Shown in pieces: positions 1 through 7,124 of a DNA stretch of 20,360 nucleotides. The first letter of the stretch is position 1; every line of letters starts with the position of its first letter. Source of the DNA: a virus; IMG/VR virus record IMGVR_UViG_3300014050_000178, positions 1 to 20,360 of that record, one strand, 5' to 3'. The notes beneath the pieces are model-generated. The model saw only the letters and a list, made by a program, of their open reading frames with translations, was not told the origin of the DNA and did no database searches. The translations under genes were made by a program, and so were the position numbers.

Positions 1-2429
1 GCACCAGTTCCAGCAGTTGCAATATTAACAGTTCCTGTTGTTATTCCCGCACCAATTGCAATTGTTCCTGTAGTTACATCTGACCAAAGTGAAGGAGTTG
101 CTGCTGCACCTGTAGTTGTAGAAATTGAATTAATAAGTGGTGTTGTAATTGTTGGTGAAGTTGCATAAACTGGAGATCCAGTTCCTGTTGCTAATGTCCA
201 TACAGGAGCCGTTGCAGCACTTGCTGTTGTTACAGATGTTAATCCATAAGTTCCGTTAGTGGCTGGACCTACAATCCTTGCTGGAGCACCAGATGCGCCA
301 CCAGAAACCATATCTCCAAGAGTAGTCATTGGATTTGTAAATGGCGATGTCCAAACATATCCATTAGCAGTTCCATTGACTGCAAGCATTTGTCCAGCAG
401 TTCCAATTGAAACATAACCAGTTGTTGCAGATGCTGATTGATAAGGAATTGAATAAACAGTTGTGCCTGAAAGATTTGTTGCAGTAGTTGCAGTTGATGC
501 AGATGAAACAGAAAGACCTGAAATGTTTGTCCAAGTAGGTGCACCAGATGCATTACCAATTAACACCTGAGTATTTGTTCCTGCTGCTGTAGATGCATAA
601 GCAGTTGTTGATGTTGCATAAATTACGCCATACTGTGTGGGCGCTGTTCCTGTTCCTGTTCCTCCCTTTGAAATTGCAAGGGTAGTAATAGCAGGTTCAT
701 AAGCACTAGATGCTGTAAATGCAGCAGATCCTAATGTTCCTCCTGCACCAATATTTAATGTTGATCCATCAGTTCCTGCAAGAACTATGTCATTATTAAT
801 TTGTACATACTTTGCAGTTGTTCCACCAGATAATCTAAAACCTGTAGCATTGATTGTAGGTGTAAGTCCAAGTACAACTGTAGAAGAAAGAACTGAAGTA
901 TTATTTATTTTAAAAGTTTTAGCACTTGCAATATTCCAGTTTTCTGATGAAGTCCAGTTTGCATTTGTAGAATCCCAAACAATAGTTTTATCTGTTGCTC
1001 CTTTGAGGGTAATTCCACCACCATTTGCTGTAGCATCTGTTGCTGCCTGACCAAGTATATTTGTAACATTTCCTGCTGTAAAAGTAAGGGTAGATGAAAC
1101 AGTAATAGATGTAGCACTTGCAATAGTAACTACGCTCATTACTCCTGAACCAAAACTACCAGTTCCTGCTGTAGCAGTAATAACTTGTCCTGGAATTAAT
1201 CCAGCAGTTGAAGTCATTGCAGTAATTGTTGCTGTAAATGGACCTGCTCCAGATACCGTTCCAATAGTGCCAGTTGTGCTTATTGTTCCTGCTGCAACTG
1301 ATCCTAATTCAATATTTTTATCATCAACAACAAGAGTATTTGTATTTAAAGTATTTGTAGTGCCGTTTACAGTTAAATCTCCATTAATGGTAGTTGTTCC
1401 ATTAAGAGAAATTGTGCTTGTAGCCCCAGATAAAGATCCAATAGCAATCGCTGTGGTTCCAGCAGTTGATGCAGTTCCAATATTGATAGTTTTATTAACT
1501 GTGCCTGCTCCAGTGGCAATTGCGACGGTACCATTAAATGCTGAACCTGTTGCAATATTTACTCCACCAGTTGTTAAAGAACCACCCATAGAAATAGAAC
1601 CAGTTGTAATTGTGGTATTCCACAATGCTCCTGAAGTTCCTAATGCTGAAATATTAATTGTATCAATTACTGGAGTTGTAATTGTTGGAGATGTTGAAAG
1701 AACTACGTTTGCAGAACCTGTACTTCCAATCCAATCAGGAGCAACGGAAGCAGATGCTGTAACATTCTCACGAAGAAAATAAATGCCATTTGTTGCGTTG
1801 CCAGCAAGACGTGTAGGTGCACCTGATGCTCCACCATAAAGAATATCTCCAAGTGTTGTTAATGGATTTGCAACTAAGGTTCCAGTTGCTGAAGGTAATG
1901 TGTATGTAGCACCATTAGTTCCAGAAATCGTATATGCTGCTCCACCTGCAAAAGTAACTGCTACTGCAGTTGTTCCACCAGAAACTCTAAATCCAGTTGC
2001 ATTTGAAGTAAGAGATAAAGCATTAAAAGTTGATGCAGTTAAAGCACCAGTAAATGCTCCTGCGCCAGCAACATCAAGTGCTACTGTAGGAACAGACTTT
2101 AAAATTCCAACATTACCAGATGCATCAATAACAAATGGTGTTGAATCAGTACTGGCTGAATCTTCAACTAAAAATGAATTTCCAGTTCCAGTATTTGTAA
2201 TTCTTAATGGAACTCCAGTTCCTGCCTGATTGATAATAATTCCATCATCAGTTCCAGTAATTGTATAAGTATTTGTTTTGGTTAATATATTGGCAATATT
2301 TTTATCAACCTTTAAACCTAAAACAATTTCAAGTCTATCTGACAACGCTTTTATATCGCCATGCACATTTACTGGATCAGTAGATAGTGGATATGGTATT
2401 AAATATACGGAGGTTGCGCCTGAAGCCAT
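1..2429 (-). CDS. Large modular tail fibre protein, C-terminus cut off by the window edge
   Basis: The minus-strand frame is open from an ATG at 2429 to the left edge, giving 809 complete codons and no stop. The composition (Gly, Thr, Ala, Ser, Val, Asn) and repeats are typical of phage tail fibres. Motifs visible are GDLTVNGTT followed by VDDKNIELG at about residues 348-378, two NATGFR(V/L)SGGTTA blocks, and an AISKGGTGTGTAPTQYGVIY block, all recurrent in fibres of marine and freshwater phages. A unit of roughly 110-160 residues beginning NP(L/M)TTLGD and containing TSPTITTP occurs at about residues 186-345 and again from about 697 to the edge. Role by family: distal fibre for receptor contact. 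No Shine-Dalgarno precedes the start; an extended -10 lies 9 bases upstream, so the mRNA is probably leaderless. It diverges from the lysozyme gene. The true length is unknown. Confidence 0.9.
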   Translation of the reverse strand, partial: MASGATSVYLIPYPLSTDPVNVHGDIKALSDRLEIVLGLKVDKNIANILTKTNTYTITGTDDGIIINQAGTGVPLRITNTGTGNSFLVEDSASTDSTPFVIDASGNVGILKSVPTVALDVAGAGAFTGALTASTFNALSLTSNATGFRVSGGTTAVAVTFAGGAAYTISGTNGATYTLPSATGTLVANPLTTLGDILYGGASGAPTRLAGNATNGIYFLRENVTASASVAPDWIGSTGSANVVLSTSPTITTPVIDTINISALGTSGALWNTTITTGSISMGGSLTTGGVNIATGSAFNGTVAIATGAGTVNKTINIGTASTAGTTAIAIGSLSGATSTISLNGTTTINGDLTVNGTTNTLNTNTLVVDDKNIELGSVAAGTISTTGTIGTVSGAGPFTATITAMTSTAGLIPGQVITATAGTGSFGSGVMSVVTIASATSITVSSTLTFTAGNVTNILGQAATDATANGGGITLKGATDKTIVWDSTNANWTSSENWNIASAKTFKINNTSVLSSTVVLGLTPTINATGFRLSGGTTAKYVQINNDIVLAGTDGSTLNIGAGGTLGSAAFTASSAYEPAITTLAISKGGTGTGTAPTQYGVIYATSTTAYASTAAGTNTQVLIGNASGAPTWTNISGLSVSSASTATTATNLSGTTVYSIPYQSASATTGYVSIGTAGQMLAVNGTANGYVWTSPFTNPMTTLGDMVSGGASGAPARIVGPATNGTYGLTSVTTASAATAPVWTLATGTGSPVYATSPTITTPLINSISTTTGAAATPSLWSDVTTGTIAIGAGITTGTVNIATAGTG

Positions 2430-2438
2430 AGTGTTTTA

Positions 2439-2447
2439 ATTATACCA
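2439..2447 (-). promoter_or_regulatory. Extended -10 promoter for the large fibre gene (leaderless layout)
   Basis: TGGTATAAT on the minus strand ends 9 bases before the ATG at 2429. A start site 6-8 bases downstream would give a leader of 0-3 bases. No Shine-Dalgarno and no convincing -35 are present. Confidence 0.65.
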
Positions 2448-2493
2448 CGCTGAAAATAAATAAAAAAGTTTTTTGCTTTATGCGTAAACTTAC

Positions 2494-2522
2494 TTGACAT
2501 AACATTTTTTAGATGTTATACT
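2494..2522 (+). promoter_or_regulatory. Near-consensus sigma70-type promoter of the lysozyme gene
   Basis: TTGACA (2494-2499), a 17-base spacer, then TATACT (2517-2522), with a TG extension at 2514-2515. This is the strongest promoter seen in the window and it reads toward the plus-strand lysozyme. A perfect dyad, ATAACAT-7-ATGTTAT (2499-2519), fills the spacer and overlaps both boxes, so a repressor could bind here. GTTATAC also occurs as a direct repeat at 2515-2521 and 2526-2532. Confidence 0.8.
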
Positions 2523-2557
2523 AGAGTTATACACCTAAACGGGTGTTATTGTTTTCT

Positions 2558-2564
2558 AAGGAGG
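2558..2564 (+). promoter_or_regulatory. Strong ribosome binding site that decides the lysozyme start
   Basis: AAGGAGG ends 5 bases before the ATG at 2570. This favours that ATG over the in-frame GTG at 2543, which has no ribosome binding site and would place nine polar residues ahead of the signal peptide. Confidence 0.85.
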
Positions 2565-2569
2565 AAACT

Positions 2570-3151
2570 ATGAAAAATGATCAAAAATTTCTAATAGGGG
2601 TACTCGCATTCGTGCTTGGTTTTACAGGAGTTGTTGGAACAGTCAATGCTAACGCTTTGTCTACTGAAAATAACCTGAGTACTAAAACGGCTGCTACATC
2701 AACAACCGCTAAGGCGGTTTTTTTGGTTTCTAAGCCAAAAGGTTTGGTTCAAGTAAAAAAAGACTTAAATATTTTAGTAAAATATCAAAATTCTGCAAAA
2801 CTGACAGATAAAGAATTAAAAGATCTTCTTTCTGCTGTTGGTTTTAAAGGCAACCATCTTGTTGAGGCTTGGGCTATAGCCAAAAAAGAAACTAATGGAA
2901 ACCCACTGGGATTTAATGGAAATGTTAAAACAGGAGATGCTTCTTTTGGTTTATTTCAAATTAATATGCTTAAAGATATGGGACCAGAGCGTAGGGCTAA
3001 GTTTGGTCTTAACTATAATGCAGATCTTTTAAATCCCGTTTTAAATGCTCAGGTAGCCTATTGGATGAGCAGTGGTGGAACAAATTGGTCTTCATGGCAT
3101 GGAATAAGTTCAAGAACAAAAGCATGGATGAAAAAGTTTCCAGTTAATTAG
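2570..3151 (+). CDS. Secreted lysozyme / lytic transglycosylase-like protein, probable endolysin
   Basis: A 193-residue protein and the only clear plus-strand gene. Residues 7-29 form a hydrophobic segment ending in ANA, a typical Sec signal peptide or signal-anchor. A Thr/Ala/Ser linker follows to about residue 50, and a lysozyme-fold domain covers about 78-193. Hallmarks of the SLT/lysozyme superfamily are the helix AIAKKETNGNP with probable catalytic Glu107, TGDASFGLFQIN (121-132), and an AYWMSSGGTNWSSW-type block near the end. By family it cleaves the peptidoglycan glycan strand. The export signal suggests Sec-dependent (SAR-like) lysis without needing a holin for release, but a virion-associated lysozyme is also possible. 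It has its own promoter and strong ribosome binding site, and a terminator-like hairpin lies inside the coding sequence. Its stop overlaps the convergent oxygenase stop by 3 bases. Confidence 0.85.
   Translation: MKNDQKFLIGVLAFVLGFTGVVGTVNANALSTENNLSTKTAATSTTAKAVFLVSKPKGLVQVKKDLNILVKYQNSAKLTDKELKDLLSAVGFKGNHLVEAWAIAKKETNGNPLGFNGNVKTGDASFGLFQINMLKDMGPERRAKFGLNYNADLLNPVLNAQVAYWMSSGGTNWSSWHGISSRTKAWMKKFPVN
2704..2724 (+). terminator. Intrinsic-terminator-like hairpin inside the lysozyme coding sequence
   Basis: AACCGC (2704-2709), loop TAAG, GCGGTT (2714-2719) forms a perfect 6-bp GC-rich stem, and seven T run from 2718 to 2724. It lies at about codons 45-52, roughly 175 bases after the predicted transcription start. 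A second dyad, TTTTGG (2721-2726) with CCAAAA (2735-2740), overlaps the T run. Confidence 0.55.
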
Positions 3152-3663
3152 CAATACCACTGAACAATACAATAACGTGTTCCATCTATAACTGGATGGA
3201 CAATATGGTTATATGTGTATGCTGAAGGGAATATTAAAAGATCTCCTGCCTTTGGTTTTATATTAATTCCAAATCTAGGAAATTCAATATTTCCTCCAGT
3301 ATACCCATCATTAATGTAATATATTAATGAAATCCTACGTCTATTTAGTTCTGGATGATCATCAATATGATTATTAAATTTTTGCCCTGATCCATATCTT
3401 AAAAGAATGGGAACTTCTTTTGTTAAAAATATTGTGTTATATTTTTTTAAATATTTATCTAAATAAGGATTTAAATTATTTTCAAAATCTTTTAAGTAAT
3501 TTAATAAATTAAAATTATTTAATAATATGCTATCTGTATTTCTGCCATTTTCATTGTTTGGTCTTTCTAGACCCCAATCACGTTCTTTTATATTATCAAT
3601 ATAATTTTTAGGAAATATATTAATATCATTAAATAATTCAATTCCTTGGGTTAATTCCAACAA
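3148..3663 (-). CDS. 2-oxoglutarate/Fe(II) dioxygenase, prolyl 4-hydroxylase type
   Basis: A 171-residue protein with the double-stranded beta-helix iron and 2-oxoglutarate signature. The metal ligands are H99 and D101 in NNHIDDH and probably H153 in the block HIVHPVIDGTRY, and R163 should bind the 2-oxoglutarate carboxylate. The stretch GGNIEFP followed by PKAGDLLIFPS is typical of the P4H/PKHD branch. Family chemistry is hydroxylation of a protein or small-molecule substrate coupled to decarboxylation of 2-oxoglutarate; the substrate is not evident. The start is TTG at 3663 or the adjacent TTG at 3660. No ATG is available and the upstream gene ends 2 bases before. This is the last gene of the leftward island. 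Confidence 0.85.
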   Translation of the reverse strand: MLELTQGIELFNDINIFPKNYIDNIKERDWGLERPNNENGRNTDSILLNNFNLLNYLKDFENNLNPYLDKYLKKYNTIFLTKEVPILLRYGSGQKFNNHIDDHPELNRRRISLIYYINDGYTGGNIEFPRFGINIKPKAGDLLIFPSAYTYNHIVHPVIDGTRYCIVQWYC

Positions 3664-3664
3664 T

Positions 3665-4246
3665 TTAATCTATCCAATTTTTAATGTTTAAATTTATATT
3701 AATTACCCCACGAAGTCTTGTGTTTTCTGGTGGAGTTATTGCATGAAAGTGTCTTCCGTCCAAAAGAAAAGCAGAACCTCTTTTTGGTGTTATTCTTTCC
3801 ATTATTTCTCCTGGGGTATCTATTTGTGATCCAGTCAATCTTTGCTTATATAGAACTGTATCTCCATCACTGTCATTTACATAGTACAAAAATACCCAAT
3901 GTGGTATTGATGCATCAACATGAGGAAATAGCGTTGTTGCATTTTTTATTGAAGGTGTAAGATTGAATTTAATTCTAGAAATTGAATCAAAACTAATATT
4001 ATGCTTATTACAAAAAATATTAACAATTTTTTTTGCAATTATTGATTCTTTTCTTTCTTCATTTTCATTTACTGTAAATGTAAAATACGATATATCTTTT
4101 GCTCCAGTATTTATAATTCCTGGATGATCTAAACCATTATTATGAATAATATTTAAATAAGCCCAAGGGATTCCTGTTGACCAGTACATCTCATCTACTT
4201 CACAAATTTCTTCTTCAGTTAAAAATTTGTCATCATATATAAACAT
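3665..4246 (-). CDS. 2-oxoglutarate/Fe(II) oxygenase, divergent type
   Basis: A 193-residue protein. The iron-binding pattern is H109-V-D111 in FPHVDASIPHW, with a distal His (H168 in DGRHFHAITPPENTRLRG) and R177 or R179 as the 2-oxoglutarate anchor. ITPKRGSAFLLDG matches the beta strand before the distal His. It lacks the GG(N/D)I.FP block shared by the three P4H-like enzymes in this island, so it comes from a different branch and may act on a different substrate. AAAGGA precedes the ATG with good spacing. It lies 1 base after the sulfotransferase gene 4248-4838 and 1 base before the next oxygenase, so the three are surely co-transcribed. Confidence 0.8.
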   Translation of the reverse strand: MFIYDDKFLTEEEICEVDEMYWSTGIPWAYLNIIHNNGLDHPGIINTGAKDISYFTFTVNENEERKESIIAKKIVNIFCNKHNISFDSISRIKFNLTPSIKNATTLFPHVDASIPHWVFLYYVNDSDGDTVLYKQRLTGSQIDTPGEIMERITPKRGSAFLLDGRHFHAITPPENTRLRGVININLNIKNWID

Positions 4247-4247
4247 A

Positions 4248-4838
4248 TTAAATTTCCTTTATTATTTCTTCATACATGGCATATGCTTCATTTAGTATAT
4301 CATTATTTTTTATATATTCCCAAATTTTTATATATTCTGGATCTTGATTTGCGCCTCTTGGAAAATGTCCAGTATATAGGTCATGTCTATCATCTGCAAA
4401 TTTTTTCTGTTTAATTACATCTAAAACATTATCAATATTTAAATTAAATTCTGATGAAAAATTGTATTTATTTAAAAATTTAATAATTTCTTCTTTAGGA
4501 TTTTTTATTAATTTATCAAAATTAATTAAATAAGATTTTTTTAATTTAGACATTTCTAAAAAATATAAATAATTTTTACACTCTGATTTAATTATAATGT
4601 CTAATTCGTTAATATTTTCAGGTAATTTACCTACTAATAGCCACTTAAAAATATCTGAAGTTATACATTCTTTTGGATTCCTAATAATTGTTATAGTTAT
4701 TACTTCATCAATTCCAATTATTTGTGGCAAATGCACAACAGTAGTTTCATATTGCATTGTCCTCATAGAGTTTATTAATTCTGCAAGAAAGACAGATCCA
4801 GACCTAGGATAAGAATTTATTAATATTGGTTTTGTCAT
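4248..4838 (-). CDS. Sulfotransferase (PAPS-dependent)
   Basis: A 196-residue protein. SYPRSGSVFLAELIN (residues 9-23) is the 5'-phosphosulfate-binding loop of the sulfotransferase superfamily, and TIIRNPKECITSD (50-62, R53 and S61) is the 3'-phosphate-binding motif. A C-terminal segment RGANQDPEYIKIWEY fits the C-terminal part of the fold. By family it transfers a sulfo group from PAPS to a hydroxyl or amine. It is shorter than cellular carbohydrate sulfotransferases (about 250-300 residues) and of a different branch from the tandem HIPKTGG pair at 7548-9075. It is sandwiched between an oxygenase and the DUF6065-like gene with 1-base gaps. No Shine-Dalgarno is obvious, so translational coupling is likely. 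Confidence 0.85.
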   Translation of the reverse strand: MTKPILINSYPRSGSVFLAELINSMRTMQYETTVVHLPQIIGIDEVITITIIRNPKECITSDIFKWLLVGKLPENINELDIIIKSECKNYLYFLEMSKLKKSYLINFDKLIKNPKEEIIKFLNKYNFSSEFNLNIDNVLDVIKQKKFADDRHDLYTGHFPRGANQDPEYIKIWEYIKNNDILNEAYAMYEEIIKEI

Positions 4839-4839
4839 A

Positions 4840-5565
4840 TTATTTAAATATTTTTCTTACCCAATAATTTAACATGTAGTATCCTGTTTTTGATCTAAAT
4901 CTTTTTCCATCTTCTATTAATTTTTGTTGTGATTCTTCATGAGGCAATACAACTATTTCACTTTCCCAGTTTTCTCTTTTAAATGGAATTACTTGAATTA
5001 ATGGAGTACCCTTTTTAATAATACCTGAAAAATTTTTATTTATAAAAATAGGAATTGCTCCAGGTGTAAATATTTTATCATTTTCAATAACTCCACTAGT
5101 GATAACAAAGGGTAGTTCAAATCTATTTAAAGGGGTTACATACAGTGCGCTATACCCTTCTGGAAGGCTTACCCCCCATTGAGGAACGAGAGCAATATGA
5201 TCTTTATAAAATCCATCTGGAACATTAAAGCCTTTCATCTCTGGACGAAATTGAAAAATAGAGTTAAAGTCATGATCTATTTCAATTTCAACCTCATCTC
5301 CATTTTTTTGCACTATTATATCAACTGGACTTAATATAAAATATCCTAAAGACATTGAATCTAAAAAGGATATACAACCTTTAAATGTTGGGCTTTTACC
5401 ATCTTCATTATGTGCCCTAACACCATGTGATGAAAATTTTTTAGCCTTTAAATACCAATCTGGCAAAGATAAAATTGATGCTATTGGATTAATTAAATCT
5501 TTATCAGATTTTCTTTGAAAAGCATAAAACTTAATTAAATTAAATTTATTGATATTCTTCACCAA
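4840..5565 (-). CDS. DUF6065-like protein of unknown function
   Basis: A 241-residue protein. Several blocks look like the family I know as DUF6065: SLGYFILSPVDI (about 72-83), QWGVSLPEGYSALYVTPLNR (about 128-147), and GTPLIQVIPFKRENW near residue 190. I recall such proteins from phages and cyanobacteria, without a known activity. The alternation of short beta segments suggests a beta-rich fold, which is inference. The start is uncertain: TTG at 5565 or GTG at 5562, with only a weak AGGA upstream, and no ATG is near. It overlaps the preceding gene by about 20 bases. Sitting within the oxygenase/sulfotransferase operon, it may be an accessory or substrate-recognition factor. Confidence 0.7.
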   Translation of the reverse strand: MVKNINKFNLIKFYAFQRKSDKDLINPIASILSLPDWYLKAKKFSSHGVRAHNEDGKSPTFKGCISFLDSMSLGYFILSPVDIIVQKNGDEVEIEIDHDFNSIFQFRPEMKGFNVPDGFYKDHIALVPQWGVSLPEGYSALYVTPLNRFELPFVITSGVIENDKIFTPGAIPIFINKNFSGIIKKGTPLIQVIPFKRENWESEIVVLPHEESQQKLIEDGKRFRSKTGYYMLNYWVRKIFK

Positions 5566-5917
5566 AAAGGTCCTGTGGGTATGTATAACTTACAGAATTT
5601 TTATATCTATTTAATTCTGGAATTTTTTTTTCAACTTCTAAAATAACATTTTCAAAAGTTTCAAAATTTAAAGATTGACCTAAATTAATCATTTTATTTT
5701 TAACATTATTATAAAAACTTGTTGCAGTTATTTCATCAAAATAAATATTATAAAAATAAATATCTATATCTACCATCTGCATATCAGGGTTAGATCTAAA
5801 AACTGCAATTTCAAATTTATTATTTATTAATTTAAGACAAGATAATCTTAGCCAAAAAGACTGTCCAAATGGGATTGAATCTTTTAATTCCCAATACTTT
5901 ATTGAATCATCATGCAT
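5546..5917 (-). CDS. Hypothetical protein of the oxygenase/sulfotransferase island
   Basis: A 123-residue protein that I do not recognise. It has no signal peptide or membrane segment and no obvious catalytic motif. The N-terminal half is beta-like and aromatic-rich (QSFWLRLSCLKLI, then VDIDIYFYNIYFDEI), and the C-terminal half looks helical (about 65-100). GGAG with an 8-base gap precedes the ATG. Its end overlaps the DUF6065-like gene by about 20 bases, which suggests coupled translation and possibly a joint role. It follows the oxygenase gene after 22 bases. Confidence 0.7.
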   Translation of the reverse strand: MHDDSIKYWELKDSIPFGQSFWLRLSCLKLINNKFEIAVFRSNPDMQMVDIDIYFYNIYFDEITATSFYNNVKNKMINLGQSLNFETFENVILEVEKKIPELNRYKNSVSYTYPQDLFGEEYQ

Positions 5918-5939
5918 AATGTTTTCTCCATTTTTATAA

Positions 5940-6557
5940 TTATTGTTCTAAATTATCTTTATGTGCTTCAAACTCTGTCCAAAAACTAGATATTGTATAT
6001 CTAGTTCCATTTAATACTCTATTAACTCCATGTAGGTGATGAACATCCCCTGGGAAAAATGCAAGCATTTTTGGTTTAATGGGAATTGAAACTCCATGTT
6101 GTGGGAAATGAATATCTCCACCATCAAATTCATCATTTAAATATAAAACACAGCCAACTTGCCTCCAATTATAAACATGTGGCTGACCACCTAAATTTTC
6201 AAAATCTGAATGTACTGGCTGTACATATCCATGAGGCCACTTAATTAAATTTAAACTATCAGCATATATTGGTTTTTGTAAATTATATTCTTGAATAATT
6301 TTATTTTTTATTCTTTTTCTAATATCAATTAACATATTTAAAATTTCAAGGTCGTAGTCTGTTCCAAATCCTTTATGAACTAAGTTTAAACTAAAAGCAC
6401 CTAAAAATCTATTAGACCATTGGCCATATGGATCTCCATCTTTTCCACCAATATCCCACAAACTATTATTTGTTAAATATTTTTGATATTCAACTAATTT
6501 ATTATTTTCATCTTCTGAAATAAAATTGTGAACAACTTTAATATCTTCTATTGCCAT
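5940..6557 (-). CDS. 2-oxoglutarate/Fe(II) dioxygenase, prolyl 4-hydroxylase type
   Basis: A 205-residue protein. VQPVHSDFEN gives H116 and D118; HHLHGVNRVLNGTRY gives distal H176 and R186. GGDIHFP followed by PIKPKMLAFFPGDVHH is the typical P4H/PKHD core. It is the closest visible relative of the oxygenase encoded immediately upstream (6558-7124). Both end in an I(S/T)SFWT block after the Arg, so the pair probably arose by duplication. The ATG directly abuts the TAA of that gene. Family activity is hydroxylation of protein side chains or small molecules; the target is unknown. The start fits the relative, which begins near the equivalent point. Confidence 0.85.
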   Translation of the reverse strand: MAIEDIKVVHNFISEDENNKLVEYQKYLTNNSLWDIGGKDGDPYGQWSNRFLGAFSLNLVHKGFGTDYDLEILNMLIDIRKRIKNKIIQEYNLQKPIYADSLNLIKWPHGYVQPVHSDFENLGGQPHVYNWRQVGCVLYLNDEFDGGDIHFPQHGVSIPIKPKMLAFFPGDVHHLHGVNRVLNGTRYTISSFWTEFEAHKDNLEQ

Positions 6558-7124
6558 TTAATTTGTCCAATCTAATAAATGTTGTGCATAACCATATTCT
6601 TTCTGATATGTCCAAAAAGAAGTTATAGCGTAACGAACTCCACTAAAAATTTCTGTAACTCCATGCATATATTCAAAAGAAGATGGAAACATTATAAGCA
6701 TACCAGGTTTTGGAACTATTGTCAAATTTTGATTTGGAAAAAATAAATTTCCACCCTTAAAATTATTATTTAAATAAAGTACAGAAGAAAAATTTCTATA
6801 AGATGTTCCATTATCTTCACCATTATTTCCTGTAGAATCTGAGTGTGGGTTTCCAGTTTGTCCAGATTGTGTTCTACAAAATTGAAATAATTCAGGATAT
6901 ATTTCTTTATTTAAATTAAAATTATTTTTTATATTTTGTTTTATATCTTTACTAATATTGTTGATTTCATTTAAAACATTATTGTTGTTAATATTATTTG
7001 GATTTATGCATCTTTCATTCCATAGTAGATTATTTGGAATTTTTTGCCAACTATCTGTATTTATTAAATAATTATTAAACAGATTGATGTTTGTTTTTGA
7101 TAAAAAATTTTCAATTATTTTAAT
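6558..7124 (-). CDS. 2-oxoglutarate/Fe(II) dioxygenase with apparent ATT start codon
   Basis: A complete 188-residue oxygenase frame ending in TAA at 6558. It carries H94-S-D96 (GNPHSDSTG), GGNLFFP, a PKPGMLIMFPSS strand, distal H154 and R164 (YMHGVTEIFSGVRY), and ITSFWT. In frame there is no ATG, GTG or TTG before the catalytic HxD; the first TTG is codon 134. ATT at 7124-7122 lies 9 bases after AAGGAG, and starting there gives IKIIENFL, which aligns with IKVVHNFI at residues 6-13 of the downstream paralogue. I therefore place the start at 7124. Alternatives are a CTG at codon 15 or frameshift fusion to the upstream gene, whose end overlaps by 10 bases. The gene is easily missed by automatic callers. 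Conserved catalytic residues argue that it is functional. Confidence 0.75.
   Translation of the reverse strand: MKIIENFLSKTNINLFNNYLINTDSWQKIPNNLLWNERCINPNNINNNNVLNEINNISKDIKQNIKNNFNLNKEIYPELFQFCRTQSGQTGNPHSDSTGNNGEDNGTSYRNFSSVLYLNNNFKGGNLFFPNQNLTIVPKPGMLIMFPSSFEYMHGVTEIFSGVRYAITSFWTYQKEYGYAQHLLDWTN

Noticed and set aside
1267-1782. Plus-strand 171-codon open frame opposite the large fibre
   Set aside because: It is a shadow of the repetitive fibre gene: Val/Pro/Ala-rich because it is the complement of Thr/Gly codons, with no ribosome binding site and no domain. The same applies to frames at 787-1050, 1900-2229, 10197-10580 and 14807-15007.
2531-2546. ACACC/GGTGT hairpin in the lysozyme leader as a riboswitch
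   Set aside because: The stem is only 5 bp in a leader of about 40 bases; no known riboswitch architecture fits.
4840-5565. DUF6065-like protein as a dUTPase or dCTP deaminase
   Set aside because: Its beta-rich look invites the comparison, but the conserved dUTPase motifs are not visible.
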